The notes beneath the pieces are model-generated. The model was not told the origin of the DNA. It worked only from the letters and a program-made list of their open reading frames with translations, and did no database searches. The position numbers and the translations under genes are program-made. From a virus, in IMG/VR virus record IMGVR_UViG_3300017527_000054, positions 1-37,028 of that record: a DNA stretch of 37,028 nucleotides; one strand, written 5' to 3'. This document shows positions 29,108 through 36,263 of this stretch, piece after piece. How positions within the stretch are numbered: the first letter of the stretch is position 1; every line of letters starts with the position of its first letter.

Positions 29108-30403
29108 TTATATTGGGATACCTGTTGTTAATTCCCTATTCAAACTATGCTCTGATTCTATAAAATACCCTAGTGCATCTGATGCGTGAGTGAGTTTTAA
29201 ATTCTTTCCCTTGTCAATATGTGTAGTTCCCTCTTTGTAAGACACCTGCTCAAAATCAGCTATGAGATGCTTACACTTCGGATTAATTAGCACTCTCCTG
29301 TCTTGAGTGCTAGAGCATATCATCCCATTAACTGAGTTAATCCTATCTCTCTCACCAGGATTGGATAAAGATACACGGTTACTAACTCTATATTGCCCTA
29401 ACTCATTCTCAATAATTTGATAGTTAGTTATATTACTATTAGTGTGTCTTGCCTTGCCGGTAGCATCACCATAGAGATTCACACCTGACCTGTGAGTCGG
29501 ATACCTGCTCTTAAACTCATTACAACACTCGATTGTGTTAGAGTTGCGAATGTATATCTCATCAATAACCCTGATCTCTTTTAAGCCATCGCTTGTAAAT
29601 CCATATTGAGTGATTACCCATGCCATAGGATCAACATTGAAATCACAGCATAGGTTGAGTGGTAGGTTAGGATTGTATTGTGATACCTTGAAAGCTAAAT
29701 CACCTGCATTGTATCTTCTATCAAATGCGTAGTAGGTTTGACCGGCGAATACAACAATCTTGCCCATGATTTCCTGCTCCATGAACTTACTGTCGTATTT
29801 CTGTGCTAATGAGTCAATCGCTTCCTTGCTGATGGTGGTGTTCTCATATGTGCTGAACCTGACTGTTCCATAGTCCTTCTGCTTCTTCTCAACAAAGACC
29901 TCATGCAGATCATCAAATGAGTTCGGGGATGATGTAACAAATATCTTTCCATCTGTAGATAACACCCTGCCAAGCAACACATCCCATAACTCCATGAAGT
30001 TCTTACATTCCCTTGCCTCATCAACCCACCCACCCATAAGGGTAACATTCCTGATCTTATCTGGATTCTCTGCTGAGAAGCCAAACACTTCCCTCTTGTT
30101 TTTAAGAGTGATAATTTTCTTACTGTCATTCTCTTTTAAGATTAATGGCCTAGCCGCATTCTTAAACTCTCTCCATGTGGTTCTGTCAAGCATGTGGAAT
30201 GTGGGTGCTACTATACCAAATGGAATGTTAATATCAACCTTACTATTCCATGCCTGTTTAACAGCTTCCCTAGCACCGGCATAAGTCTTGCCACCCCTGA
30301 TGCCACAGAGCATGAGAACAAATCTCCACATATTATCACAAGCATAGTGGAATGCCTGTTGCCCTTCATGTGGTGTGTATTTCTTTAATCTCAATCTACC
30401 CAT
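29108..30403 (-). CDS. terL: terminase large subunit
   Basis: The protein has 431 residues. ATPase part: Walker A GIRGGKT at residues 34-40, Walker B and catalytic Glu in MGGWVDEA near residue 130, coupling motif SSPNS. Nuclease part: CCDFNVDPMAW near residue 245, LYGDATG near 320 and THASDALGY near 415, giving the three acidic residues of the RNase H-like nuclease. It cuts and pumps DNA into the prohead. The ATG has only a weak ribosome site (CTGGGG) and may depend on coupling to the small subunit gene (see that entry). Confidence 0.95.
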   Translation of the reverse strand: MGRLRLKKYTPHEGQQAFHYACDNMWRFVLMLCGIRGGKTYAGAREAVKQAWNSKVDINIPFGIVAPTFHMLDRTTWREFKNAARPLILKENDSKKIITLKNKREVFGFSAENPDKIRNVTLMGGWVDEARECKNFMELWDVLLGRVLSTDGKIFVTSSPNSFDDLHEVFVEKKQKDYGTVRFSTYENTTISKEAIDSLAQKYDSKFMEQEIMGKIVVFAGQTYYAFDRRYNAGDLAFKVSQYNPNLPLNLCCDFNVDPMAWVITQYGFTSDGLKEIRVIDEIYIRNSNTIECCNEFKSRYPTHRSGVNLYGDATGKARHTNSNITNYQIIENELGQYRVSNRVSLSNPGERDRINSVNGMICSSTQDRRVLINPKCKHLIADFEQVSYKEGTTHIDKGKNLKLTHASDALGYFIESEHSLNRELTTGIPI

Positions 30404-30442
30404 CCCCAGTCTGGTATTTCGATTGGCTTATCCTCTGGAACT

Positions 30443-30820
30443 TTAATTGTAGAATCGCCTGTATTTCCCGTTGCCTTGTTTCGGAACAGAAACAAACTCA
30501 AGCTCCTCATTAACCATCTCATCATTATCCACCTCTATCCTATCAGATTGCCCTAAGTATTGTTTGCCTAGCCATATCAATAATGTGGCATTCCTCTCAG
30601 CCAACTTAAACTGCATCCGCCTTAGTGATGCCTTGCCATAATCCTTATACTTCTCACGCAACTCAGCAAACCCCTTGCCATACTCAACCTTGAGCAGTTT
30701 ATTGAGTGTGTCTATACCAATATCCAAGACAGCACATATCTCCAACTGTGTGCATTGGATTTTACACAATTCCTCAAACTGCCGGAAATCAACTACCTTT
30801 GCTTTTCTGCCCTTTTTCAT
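30443..30820 (-). CDS. terS: terminase small subunit (possible frameshifted C-terminus)
   Basis: The protein has 125 residues. The N-terminal DNA-binding helix-turn-helix FEELCKIQCTQLEICAVLDIGIDTLNKLLKVEYGKGF is followed by KASLRRMQFKLAERNATLLIWLGKQYLGQSDR, a well-known small-terminase segment. It binds pac/cos DNA and loads TerL. The annotated frame ends NGKYRRFYN, but shifting +1 near 30482-30484 gives a more natural tail, TGDSTIKVPEDKPIEIPDWGW, that would run to 30391 and overlap the TerL start by 13 bases. This could be a real small frameshift or a sequencing/assembly indel. Confidence 0.85.
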   Translation of the reverse strand: MKKGRKAKVVDFRQFEELCKIQCTQLEICAVLDIGIDTLNKLLKVEYGKGFAELREKYKDYGKASLRRMQFKLAERNATLLIWLGKQYLGQSDRIEVDNDEMVNEELEFVSVPKQGNGKYRRFYN

Positions 30821-31925
30821 TTGTGTAATCTTCCCACCTCTTTATGATAACATCGCAGTATTTAGGATCAATCTCTATGCCATAACAAATGCGATTGGTT
30901 TTCTCACAGGCAATTAGGGTTGAGCCAGAACCGAGGAATAAATCCATCACAATACTTTTATCACGATCTGTCTGTGGATCAATTAACGCATTTAATAATG
31001 CAACTGGTTTCGGACAAGGATGTTTTTTATTAAGTTCCTTTTCACGGTCAGTCCCATATTCAAATAAATCTGTATCATATCGTACTTTAGGTGGCTTACC
31101 TAAAACAAATATTGGTTCAGTACGCCGGGCAAATGCTATTGGACTTGCGGAAAGAGCGAACTTCTTAAACCAAACTAAATGATGAAAGTTTCGGTCAAAT
31201 TCATAAAATATATGTTCATTCCCAAACCCAACTGTTATGACAATAAATTCTGAGTACTGTTTTAATATATTAAACCATAATGCACAAAATTGTTTATGTT
31301 CATCTTTCGTGTTGTTATCATCATATTTATTATATTTAAAATTCACACCATAAGGCGGATCAGTAAACACCATATCCGCTTTCTTCCCCCCCATCAACTT
31401 CTCAACATCTTCTTTCTTCGTGCTATCCCCACACATCAACCGATGCCTACCCAACTGCCATATATCCCCTGTCTTGCAGATAGCCGGAGCATCATCAGGT
31501 ATCTCATCATCCTGGGCATCCGGCTCTAAGGCAAATATCCGATCCAACTCATCACTCTCAAACCCCACATCAGTTAAGATGGCCTCATCAAAGTTCGCCA
31601 GGAGATCGTAATCAAACTCACCTAAATTCTTATTTAATCGCAGGTTAAGTTCTTTTTCACGCTTTAAGTCAGATATTTTGATGTAGGTAACCGGCACATC
31701 CTTATACCCTAAATCCTTTGCCACCCTGCAACGGAAGTGTCCACCTATAATAATATTCTTTCTATCCTTAAATGAATTAACTATGATGGGATCAACCAAC
31801 CCAAACCTCTCGATTGACTTCTTGAGGTCAGCGTATTCCTTCTCAGATGCCTTGCGAGGATTATATTCCGATGCTTTGAGTTTATTGATGGGAATATATT
31901 CTATTTTAAGATTAGTAGTATGCAT
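30789..31925 (-). CDS. ParB-domain/DNA methyltransferase fusion
   Basis: The protein has 378 residues from the ATG at 31925; an in-frame GTG 18 bases upstream is possible but lies in a hairpin. Residues 1-100 form a ParB/sulfiredoxin-like domain (IPINKLKASEYNPRK, IIIGGHFRCRVAKDLGY). The C-terminal part is a beta-class amino-methyltransferase with TDPPYG near residue 190 (motif IV) and DLFLGSGST near 340 (motif I, SAM binding). It methylates adenine N6 or cytosine N4 in DNA, for protection from host restriction or packaging marking. The ParB-like domain probably assists DNA binding, not partition. It heads the late operon. Confidence 0.9.
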   Translation of the reverse strand: MHTTNLKIEYIPINKLKASEYNPRKASEKEYADLKKSIERFGLVDPIIVNSFKDRKNIIIGGHFRCRVAKDLGYKDVPVTYIKISDLKREKELNLRLNKNLGEFDYDLLANFDEAILTDVGFESDELDRIFALEPDAQDDEIPDDAPAICKTGDIWQLGRHRLMCGDSTKKEDVEKLMGGKKADMVFTDPPYGVNFKYNKYDDNNTKDEHKQFCALWFNILKQYSEFIVITVGFGNEHIFYEFDRNFHHLVWFKKFALSASPIAFARRTEPIFVLGKPPKVRYDTDLFEYGTDREKELNKKHPCPKPVALLNALIDPQTDRDKSIVMDLFLGSGSTLIACEKTNRICYGIEIDPKYCDVIIKRWEDYTNEKGQKSKGS

Positions 31926-31954
31926 AAAAAAGACCACCCCCACAGGGAATGATC
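31926..31954 (-). promoter_or_regulatory. 5-prime hairpin in the leader of the late operon
   Basis: Minus-strand bases GATCATTCCC (31954-31945) can pair with GGGGGTGGTC (31941-31932) as ten pairs including three G-T wobbles, with a TGT loop. Six T follow, running directly into ATG 31925. The hairpin begins at the base predicted as transcription start. It resembles a terminator but would cover the ribosome site GGGGGTGG of the methyltransferase. It could stabilise the RNA end, attenuate transcription or hide the ribosome site. Confidence 0.5.
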
Positions 31955-31960
31955 TTATAA

Positions 31961-31990
31961 ATTATAAGCATATATATTAGTTTATGTCAA
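31961..31990 (-). promoter_or_regulatory. sigma70-type promoter of the methyltransferase/late operon
   Basis: The minus strand shows TTGACA (complement of 31985-31990), an 18-base spacer and TATAAT (complement of 31961-31966), both perfect consensus hexamers. It lies in the short gap between the cytosine methyltransferase and the ParB-methyltransferase gene. The predicted start is near 31954. It is the only clear promoter found ahead of the terminase and virion genes. Confidence 0.8.
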
Positions 31991-32003
31991 GTATTTTTTC
32001 ACA

Positions 32004-32624
32004 TCACCTAAATAACTCAGGGTAAACACTCCTTTTTGATTCATTGAGAATATGCAACCCCAGGTGCGGATTTACACAATTTCTTAGAACCTTTCTTTTA
32101 TCAATATTCCCATAACTTGACAAATCAAAACCTTTAGCCATTGACAACTCTCCCATACTTCCATAATGTTCTCTGCACCCCTTTGGGAAACTCCCAATAG
32201 CAAAGTTAGTCCAGAACAAATGATTATCCACCTCTGTTGCAGGTATCAGTAGTTTATAGTATGGGATAACATTTTCAACACAATATTTTGTTTTGCAAAA
32301 CTGCTTTAGAAGTATTACCTGTTGATACAATGCCATATCAGGATATTTATATGGATTCCCACTTGAGTATTTACTATCTACCCCCATAACACCTATGTTG
32401 ATTCTGCTATGTGTAGGACAAGGTGGAGATGACCAAATGAACTCAAACTCCCCAAAATGCTCAAGCAAATACTGGTGTGCATCACCAATCACCATCTTGT
32501 CTTGAGGGAAGAAATCCTGGTATATCCCTGCGATCTTAGGATTGATCTCCACAGCAGTAACCTCAACATCTTCCCATAGCTTTCTATTGCCGCCAATCCC
32601 TGCATATAAGTTCAGCACCTTCAT
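32004..32624 (-). CDS. C5-cytosine DNA methyltransferase, compact
   Basis: The protein has 206 residues. Motif I LNLYAGIGGNR (residues 4-14) binds SAM. Motif IV SSPPCPTHS places the catalytic Cys at 69. Motif VI VENV (Glu117) and a C-terminal RKVLRNCVNPHLGLHIL complete the catalytic core. It lacks the large target-recognition domain of bacterial Dcm enzymes, as in many phage versions, so its target is hard to infer. It starts with an ATGA overlap on the 52-residue gene upstream. It probably shields phage DNA from restriction. Confidence 0.9.
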   Translation of the reverse strand: MKVLNLYAGIGGNRKLWEDVEVTAVEINPKIAGIYQDFFPQDKMVIGDAHQYLLEHFGEFEFIWSSPPCPTHSRINIGVMGVDSKYSSGNPYKYPDMALYQQVILLKQFCKTKYCVENVIPYYKLLIPATEVDNHLFWTNFAIGSFPKGCREHYGSMGELSMAKGFDLSSYGNIDKRKVLRNCVNPHLGLHILNESKRSVYPELFR

Positions 32625-32779
32625 GTATGCCTCTCCACAAACTCATCAAACTCATCAATCAAGGGCAATTCCTCTCTCCTAACCAAATGCCGGTAACATG
32701 CCAGGAGCATCTTGGTTCTTAAAAGCACCATTCTATCATCATGGCTTAGTTTGGGTAGTTCAATCTTGCCTTTTTCCAT
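32621..32779 (-). CDS. 52-residue hypothetical protein
   Basis: A short frame begins at the ATG at 32779 with GAGGAATTAC immediately upstream. It reads MEKGKIELPKLSHDDRMVLLRTKMLLACYRHLVRREELPLIDEFDEFVERHT and ends by an ATGA overlap with the methyltransferase. It is charged and helical and does not resemble a known family. The good ribosome site and exact coupling support translation. Confidence 0.6.
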   Translation of the reverse strand: MEKGKIELPKLSHDDRMVLLRTKMLLACYRHLVRREELPLIDEFDEFVERHT

Positions 32780-33080
32780 GTAATTCCTCAGTTAATGTTG
32801 AAGTGTCTAAATTAATCCTTTTCATGCTTCTTAAATACACTCTTGGAATCTTAGTTTTATTACCTATATCCCCATTCTGCCCTATCTGTGATCCCACAAT
32901 AATATGCTTCTTAGTTCTCCTCACAAGCCACCCAATCTCACGAATCAAACAATCTTCCTCTGCCCACTCATTAACAGCAGATGCAGTATCCCAGGACACA
33001 TCACTCTCAGCATCTACCCACTCAAAGAGGTAGAGTTTGTATTTCTTTCTTGGCTTATCTCTTTCCAACATTGTTCCCAT
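32760..33080 (-). CDS. conserved small phage protein
   Basis: The protein has 106 residues. YKLYLFEWVDAESDVSWD, then EEDCLIREIGWLVRRTKKHIIVGSQIGQNG and IPRVYLRSMKRI follow a pattern I recognise from small uncharacterised phage proteins: a WVDA...W opening, a GWLV centre and an IP...I end. Function is unknown. Its start overlaps the Cys-rich small gene by 67 bases. CAGGGG precedes the first ATG. Confidence 0.65.
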   Translation of the reverse strand: MGTMLERDKPRKKYKLYLFEWVDAESDVSWDTASAVNEWAEEDCLIREIGWLVRRTKKHIIVGSQIGQNGDIGNKTKIPRVYLRSMKRINLDTSTLTEELHGKRQD

Positions 33081-33163
33081 AACCCCTGTTTAACTAACCA
33101 ACATTGAACATCCTTAAATATCTCAAACCAATACTGCAACCTCTTGCACTCATCACAAGCCAC
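33014..33163 (-). CDS. 49-residue Cys/Trp-rich small protein
   Basis: The frame starts at a GTG at 33163 with GAGGGG four bases upstream, 10 bases before the end of the PAPS-reductase-like gene. It reads VACDECKRLQYWFEIFKDVQCWLVKQGLWEQCWKE... and has four Cys and four Trp in 49 residues. The CxxC suggests a zinc or redox knuckle. It overlaps the next gene by 67 bases in another frame, which lowers confidence, but without it a 72-base gap would remain in a gapless operon. Confidence 0.45.
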   Translation of the reverse strand: MACDECKRLQYWFEIFKDVQCWLVKQGLWEQCWKEISQERNTNSTSLSG

Positions 33164-33935
33164 AATACCCCTCACATTCTTCCTGAAACAAATCCATCTG
33201 CCCTTGAGTGAAATCAACATCCTCTAGTGGTTGGCAACTCCTATGTAAATACATTGGTGATTTAATGCCTTTCCTTGAGTTGTGTCTTATCTTAATATCA
33301 AAATCAACAGCATCACTAAACTCTAATGGATAACCTGTCTTTAATGATTGCCAAAACATATCACTATGATATGGGCATCCAACACAAGCAGATTTAGGTG
33401 GTAAGTGAAATCCCATTGTTTGTATATATGTAATGCACTTTGCCCTGCTGATGTTATTCTCAATCAATGGATATATGTTAATGGCATACCCCACCCTGCT
33501 AGGTTTCATCCTAGTGGCTTCATCAATGGAAATCCCTAGCCAAACATTTGCAGGTTCTTTTGTTCTCTGATATGGTTTCAAACCTAACAACTTTCTCACC
33601 ATTTTATACACAGGTATAATCTTATAATCATTTGTGCATTGTCGCATTAACATCCCTGCCTTGTCATTCTCATCCTTTGTGAATAGCGGCATTGTTACCC
33701 ACTTTCTATCTCTATTCAAAGCATCTTTCTTGATGTTTCCATTCTCAACAACCCTGAACCTCATACCCTTATCCTCACAGTAAGGAATAAACCAACTCAG
33801 GTATTTATAGGTATCTTCTAACTCCCACCCAGGATCGGAGAAAACAGAATAATCAGGCATAGGCAAATCCCCATTAATACACATCAATGCCATAGCTACT
33901 GTTTGCACACCACCACCAAATGAAAGAATGTTCAT
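33153..33935 (-). CDS. PAPS-reductase-like ATP pyrophosphatase
   Basis: The protein has 260 residues. N-terminal LSFGGGVQT (residues 4-12) is the PP-loop of N-type ATP pyrophosphatases. VFSDPGWELEDTYKYL follows as in phage PAPS-reductase-family proteins. Cys100, CVGCPYH (Cys184, Cys187) and the terminal ECEGYCGL (Cys254, Cys258) may bind an iron-sulfur cluster or zinc. Real sulfonucleotide reduction is not assured: the family also contains enzymes that adenylate or thiolate nucleic acids. The ATGA start overlap ties it to the phosphoesterase upstream. A role in modified nucleotides is inference. Confidence 0.75.
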   Translation of the reverse strand: MNILSFGGGVQTVAMALMCINGDLPMPDYSVFSDPGWELEDTYKYLSWFIPYCEDKGMRFRVVENGNIKKDALNRDRKWVTMPLFTKDENDKAGMLMRQCTNDYKIIPVYKMVRKLLGLKPYQRTKEPANVWLGISIDEATRMKPSRVGYAINIYPLIENNISRAKCITYIQTMGFHLPPKSACVGCPYHSDMFWQSLKTGYPLEFSDAVDFDIKIRHNSRKGIKSPMYLHRSCQPLEDVDFTQGQMDLFQEECEGYCGL

Positions 33936-34804
33936 ATTGTAATATCCACCTCAATAGTCAGTTCTTCCAACCTTCTTTTGCCTAACATATAAGATGTTCT
34001 CTTGGGAACTATTGTGAGATAGCTGATACCAATAGTTGCAGGAACATAGCACCTGTCCACCCCATAGCTGACCTTGCCTGGTTGCCATGTTTTTAAGAAA
34101 GAACCTGTCCTGACTAAAGCAATCTGCCGGTTCTTAACCTTGAGAGTATCAACATTCCTTGAGTCAGATAAATAAAGGCGATCAACTTTCCCTGCTGTGA
34201 TGTCATGGTTATGGCCCATTAAATAACAATCTGCCTGATGTGATAGTATAAGATTATTGACCGCCCTTATTGATGATGCCTTACTTGCACCTGTCTTTCC
34301 ATGATGTGCGAACATATCATACTTCAATGAGTGTGTTGCATCTCTTTTAATCAACAGCCGGACAAACCCTGCAACCCCTAAGTATTTAGTTTCCAACAAC
34401 CCTGCCAGGTATTGATCTGAGTTTGTGCCATCCATAAAATCTAGGTAATGGTTGCCATTAAGAACAGCTATTGTTCTGCCTTTTAAGAATGGTGCATCCT
34501 TCACAAGTTTCTTGATTGCACTCTTGCACCACTTCTCTTGTGTTGTTAGTGATGAGTAATGCAAGTTCCCACCCCTGATAATGTGCCTTTCAGATGATGA
34601 TGCAAAATCTATATAATCTCCCATGAGAAAATAGAATGACGGTATCTTACAAGCCATCTCAGTTTCACAGAAATGTTGCCATCTGGCATCAGCAAAGTTT
34701 GGTGAGTCATAATGAATATCACCAACCGGCACAACCCTAAAAGGTGTGTTGTATTTACAAGCTATCTCATATCTGTGGACATCAAAATACCCTGATGTTT
34801 TCAC
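33932..34804 (-). CDS. calcineurin-like metallophosphoesterase
   Basis: The protein has 290 residues from a GTG with GTGA overlap on the previous stop. The two-metal site is complete: GDIH (Asp29, His31), GDYID (Asp63), NGNH (Asn118, His119), the AHHG region (His167/His168) and GHNH (197-200). It hydrolyses a phosphate ester or phosphodiester; the substrate is unknown. Position between a glycosyltransferase and the PAPS-reductase-like gene suggests nucleotide or nucleotide-sugar processing. Phage relatives are also found beside recombination genes, so a DNA-processing role is possible. Confidence 0.85.
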   Translation of the reverse strand: MKTSGYFDVHRYEIACKYNTPFRVVPVGDIHYDSPNFADARWQHFCETEMACKIPSFYFLMGDYIDFASSSERHIIRGGNLHYSSLTTQEKWCKSAIKKLVKDAPFLKGRTIAVLNGNHYLDFMDGTNSDQYLAGLLETKYLGVAGFVRLLIKRDATHSLKYDMFAHHGKTGASKASSIRAVNNLILSHQADCYLMGHNHDITAGKVDRLYLSDSRNVDTLKVKNRQIALVRTGSFLKTWQPGKVSYGVDRCYVPATIGISYLTIVPKRTSYMLGKRRLEELTIEVDITI

Positions 34805-35577
34805 TCCCCAAATCTCCTAACCCATCTCTCAGGTGATTGCTCCCAATTATCCCACTCAATAAATATCCTCTCCCTGCTCTCTATCTTGTCATAAATCTCC
34901 TTAAACAAAGGCATATCATGTTCAATCATAGCATCATGGATAGGTGCATGATCCCCTTCATGTCCTGGCAGATGTGTGCATTTATACATAATCTCATCTT
35001 GGATAATAAATCTTACACCATGTCTTTGCAACCTGATAGCAAGGTCATTATATGCCATAGGACAAACCTCAAACTGACAATCCCACCCACCAACTTCCAT
35101 AAGCAGTTTTGTAGGCACTACACCAACATTCAGCATCCATGTGTTGTCAGGCACGAACCAACAATTTGAAGCATTGTGGTTGTTGAGAATATAATAATCC
35201 CCATTCATCATGTGCCCTGTGTTGCCATCACCTTCAGTATATTTACCCATAACCAACTTAGCATCATCACATCCATATTCACAGCGATCAAGATACTCAA
35301 AGGATTTGTCAAGCATACCAGGCAAGTAAACCCCATCATCAGCCGCCCATGTAACATAATCACCCTCTGCCTGTGTTAAACCTCTCTGCTGACATCTCAT
35401 AGGCGAACCCCAATCCTCAATAATCTTGATATTCTGGTTGCCCTTTAATTCATCCGGCAGTTTATAGGGAGATATAATCACCATCTCCCAACTGCCACTA
35501 AATGATTCTATAACTGAATCATAGAGTTTTCTCCAATTCTTGGTTCTGATGCCAGGCACTAGGACAGATAACTTCAT
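34801..35577 (-). CDS. family 2-like glycosyltransferase
   Basis: The protein has 258 residues. MKLSVLVPGIRTKNWRKLYDSVIESFSGSWEMVIIS is a GT-A opening. ADDG at 79-82 (YVTWAADDGVYLPG) is the DxD-like metal site. TKLLMEVGGWDCQFEVCPMAYNDLAIRLQRHGVRF has the GGWD...E/D-acceptor helix of GT2 enzymes. It starts with an ATGA overlap and AAGGAG site behind the GT42-like gene. It probably uses the nucleotide sugar made by the dehydratase two genes upstream, which is inference from operon structure. Confidence 0.75.
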   Translation of the reverse strand: MKLSVLVPGIRTKNWRKLYDSVIESFSGSWEMVIISPYKLPDELKGNQNIKIIEDWGSPMRCQQRGLTQAEGDYVTWAADDGVYLPGMLDKSFEYLDRCEYGCDDAKLVMGKYTEGDGNTGHMMNGDYYILNNHNASNCWFVPDNTWMLNVGVVPTKLLMEVGGWDCQFEVCPMAYNDLAIRLQRHGVRFIIQDEIMYKCTHLPGHEGDHAPIHDAMIEHDMPLFKEIYDKIESRERIFIEWDNWEQSPERWVRRFGE

Positions 35578-36263
35578 TGATAAATCTCCTTGACTTGGTT
35601 GTATTTAATCTTATCAAAACAAGTAACCAAACTTTCAGGATTACAATTATTAATCTCTACATTCTTATATTCTTTAAGATAATAACCACCAATATTATTC
35701 AGTTTCTTTGTATCTGTCCACAGCATATTTAATACATCATAATAATTACTTAAATTAATAGTGATGTTATTAAAAACTACAGGGAATCGTTTTGCTCTAT
35801 AGGATTGTTTATAATGAGTTCTCACTCCATCACCATACCCATCTACACCAAACAAGCAAAGTCGCTTGAACCCTATCTGCATCAGAGTAACCATGAAGTT
35901 CATCAATGTTCCACCATTAACATTAGTATTCCACACAAGCATCTTTGTCTTGTAGGACTCTTTTAATGACGGAAAAATGTTCATAATGTGAACAATATTA
36001 TTGATTATAGCTACCCTATCATCACCACTATTAAAGTAATTTAGGAAATACTCCTTGTTGATCTTATATCCTAGCTGACAGTAAACATATAGGATGTTAG
36101 TATGCAACCCCACCAGATTCAGTATTTCTTCTGTAGTCATAAAATAGTTGAATGATGCCCAGTAAACATCTAAATCCTTATATTGGTCGATCCATGATTC
36201 CAACTCTGTGATAGATGTTCCATGTGCTAAAATAAAAACAGGTTTATTTGTATCTAGTTTCAT
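35574..36263 (-). CDS. GT42/DUF115-like Rossmann-fold protein, putative glycosyltransferase
   Basis: The protein has 229 residues. KPVFILAHGTSITELESWI (residues 7-25) corresponds to the VxIxGNGPSL opening of GT42 sialyltransferases and DUF115/MptE-like proteins. VYWASFNYF then takes the place of the family FRxNxF motif, and NGGTLMNFMVTLMQIGFKRLCLFGVDGYG (116-144) resembles the SGxxMxxxAIALGYKEIYLxGxDFY block. It therefore probably has that fold and may transfer an acidic sugar. Likeness is by eye. An AGGAAGGAG site inside the dehydratase end drives translation. Confidence 0.5.
   Translation of the reverse strand: MKLDTNKPVFILAHGTSITELESWIDQYKDLDVYWASFNYFMTTEEILNLVGLHTNILYVYCQLGYKINKEYFLNYFNSGDDRVAIINNIVHIMNIFPSLKESYKTKMLVWNTNVNGGTLMNFMVTLMQIGFKRLCLFGVDGYGDGVRTHYKQSYRAKRFPVVFNNITINLSNYYDVLNMLWTDTKKLNNIGGYYLKEYKNVEINNCNPESLVTCFDKIKYNQVKEIYQ

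Noticed and set aside
29806-30129. 107-codon minus-strand frame inside the large terminase gene
   Set aside because: Fully contained in TerL, whose ATPase and nuclease motifs are in the other frame; the translation is Arg/Ser-rich shadow sequence.
30789-31925. Plasmid-type partition (ParB) function as evidence for a plasmid prophage
   Set aside because: The ParB-like part is fused to a methyltransferase, a common phage architecture, and there is no ParA or centromere-like repeat array.
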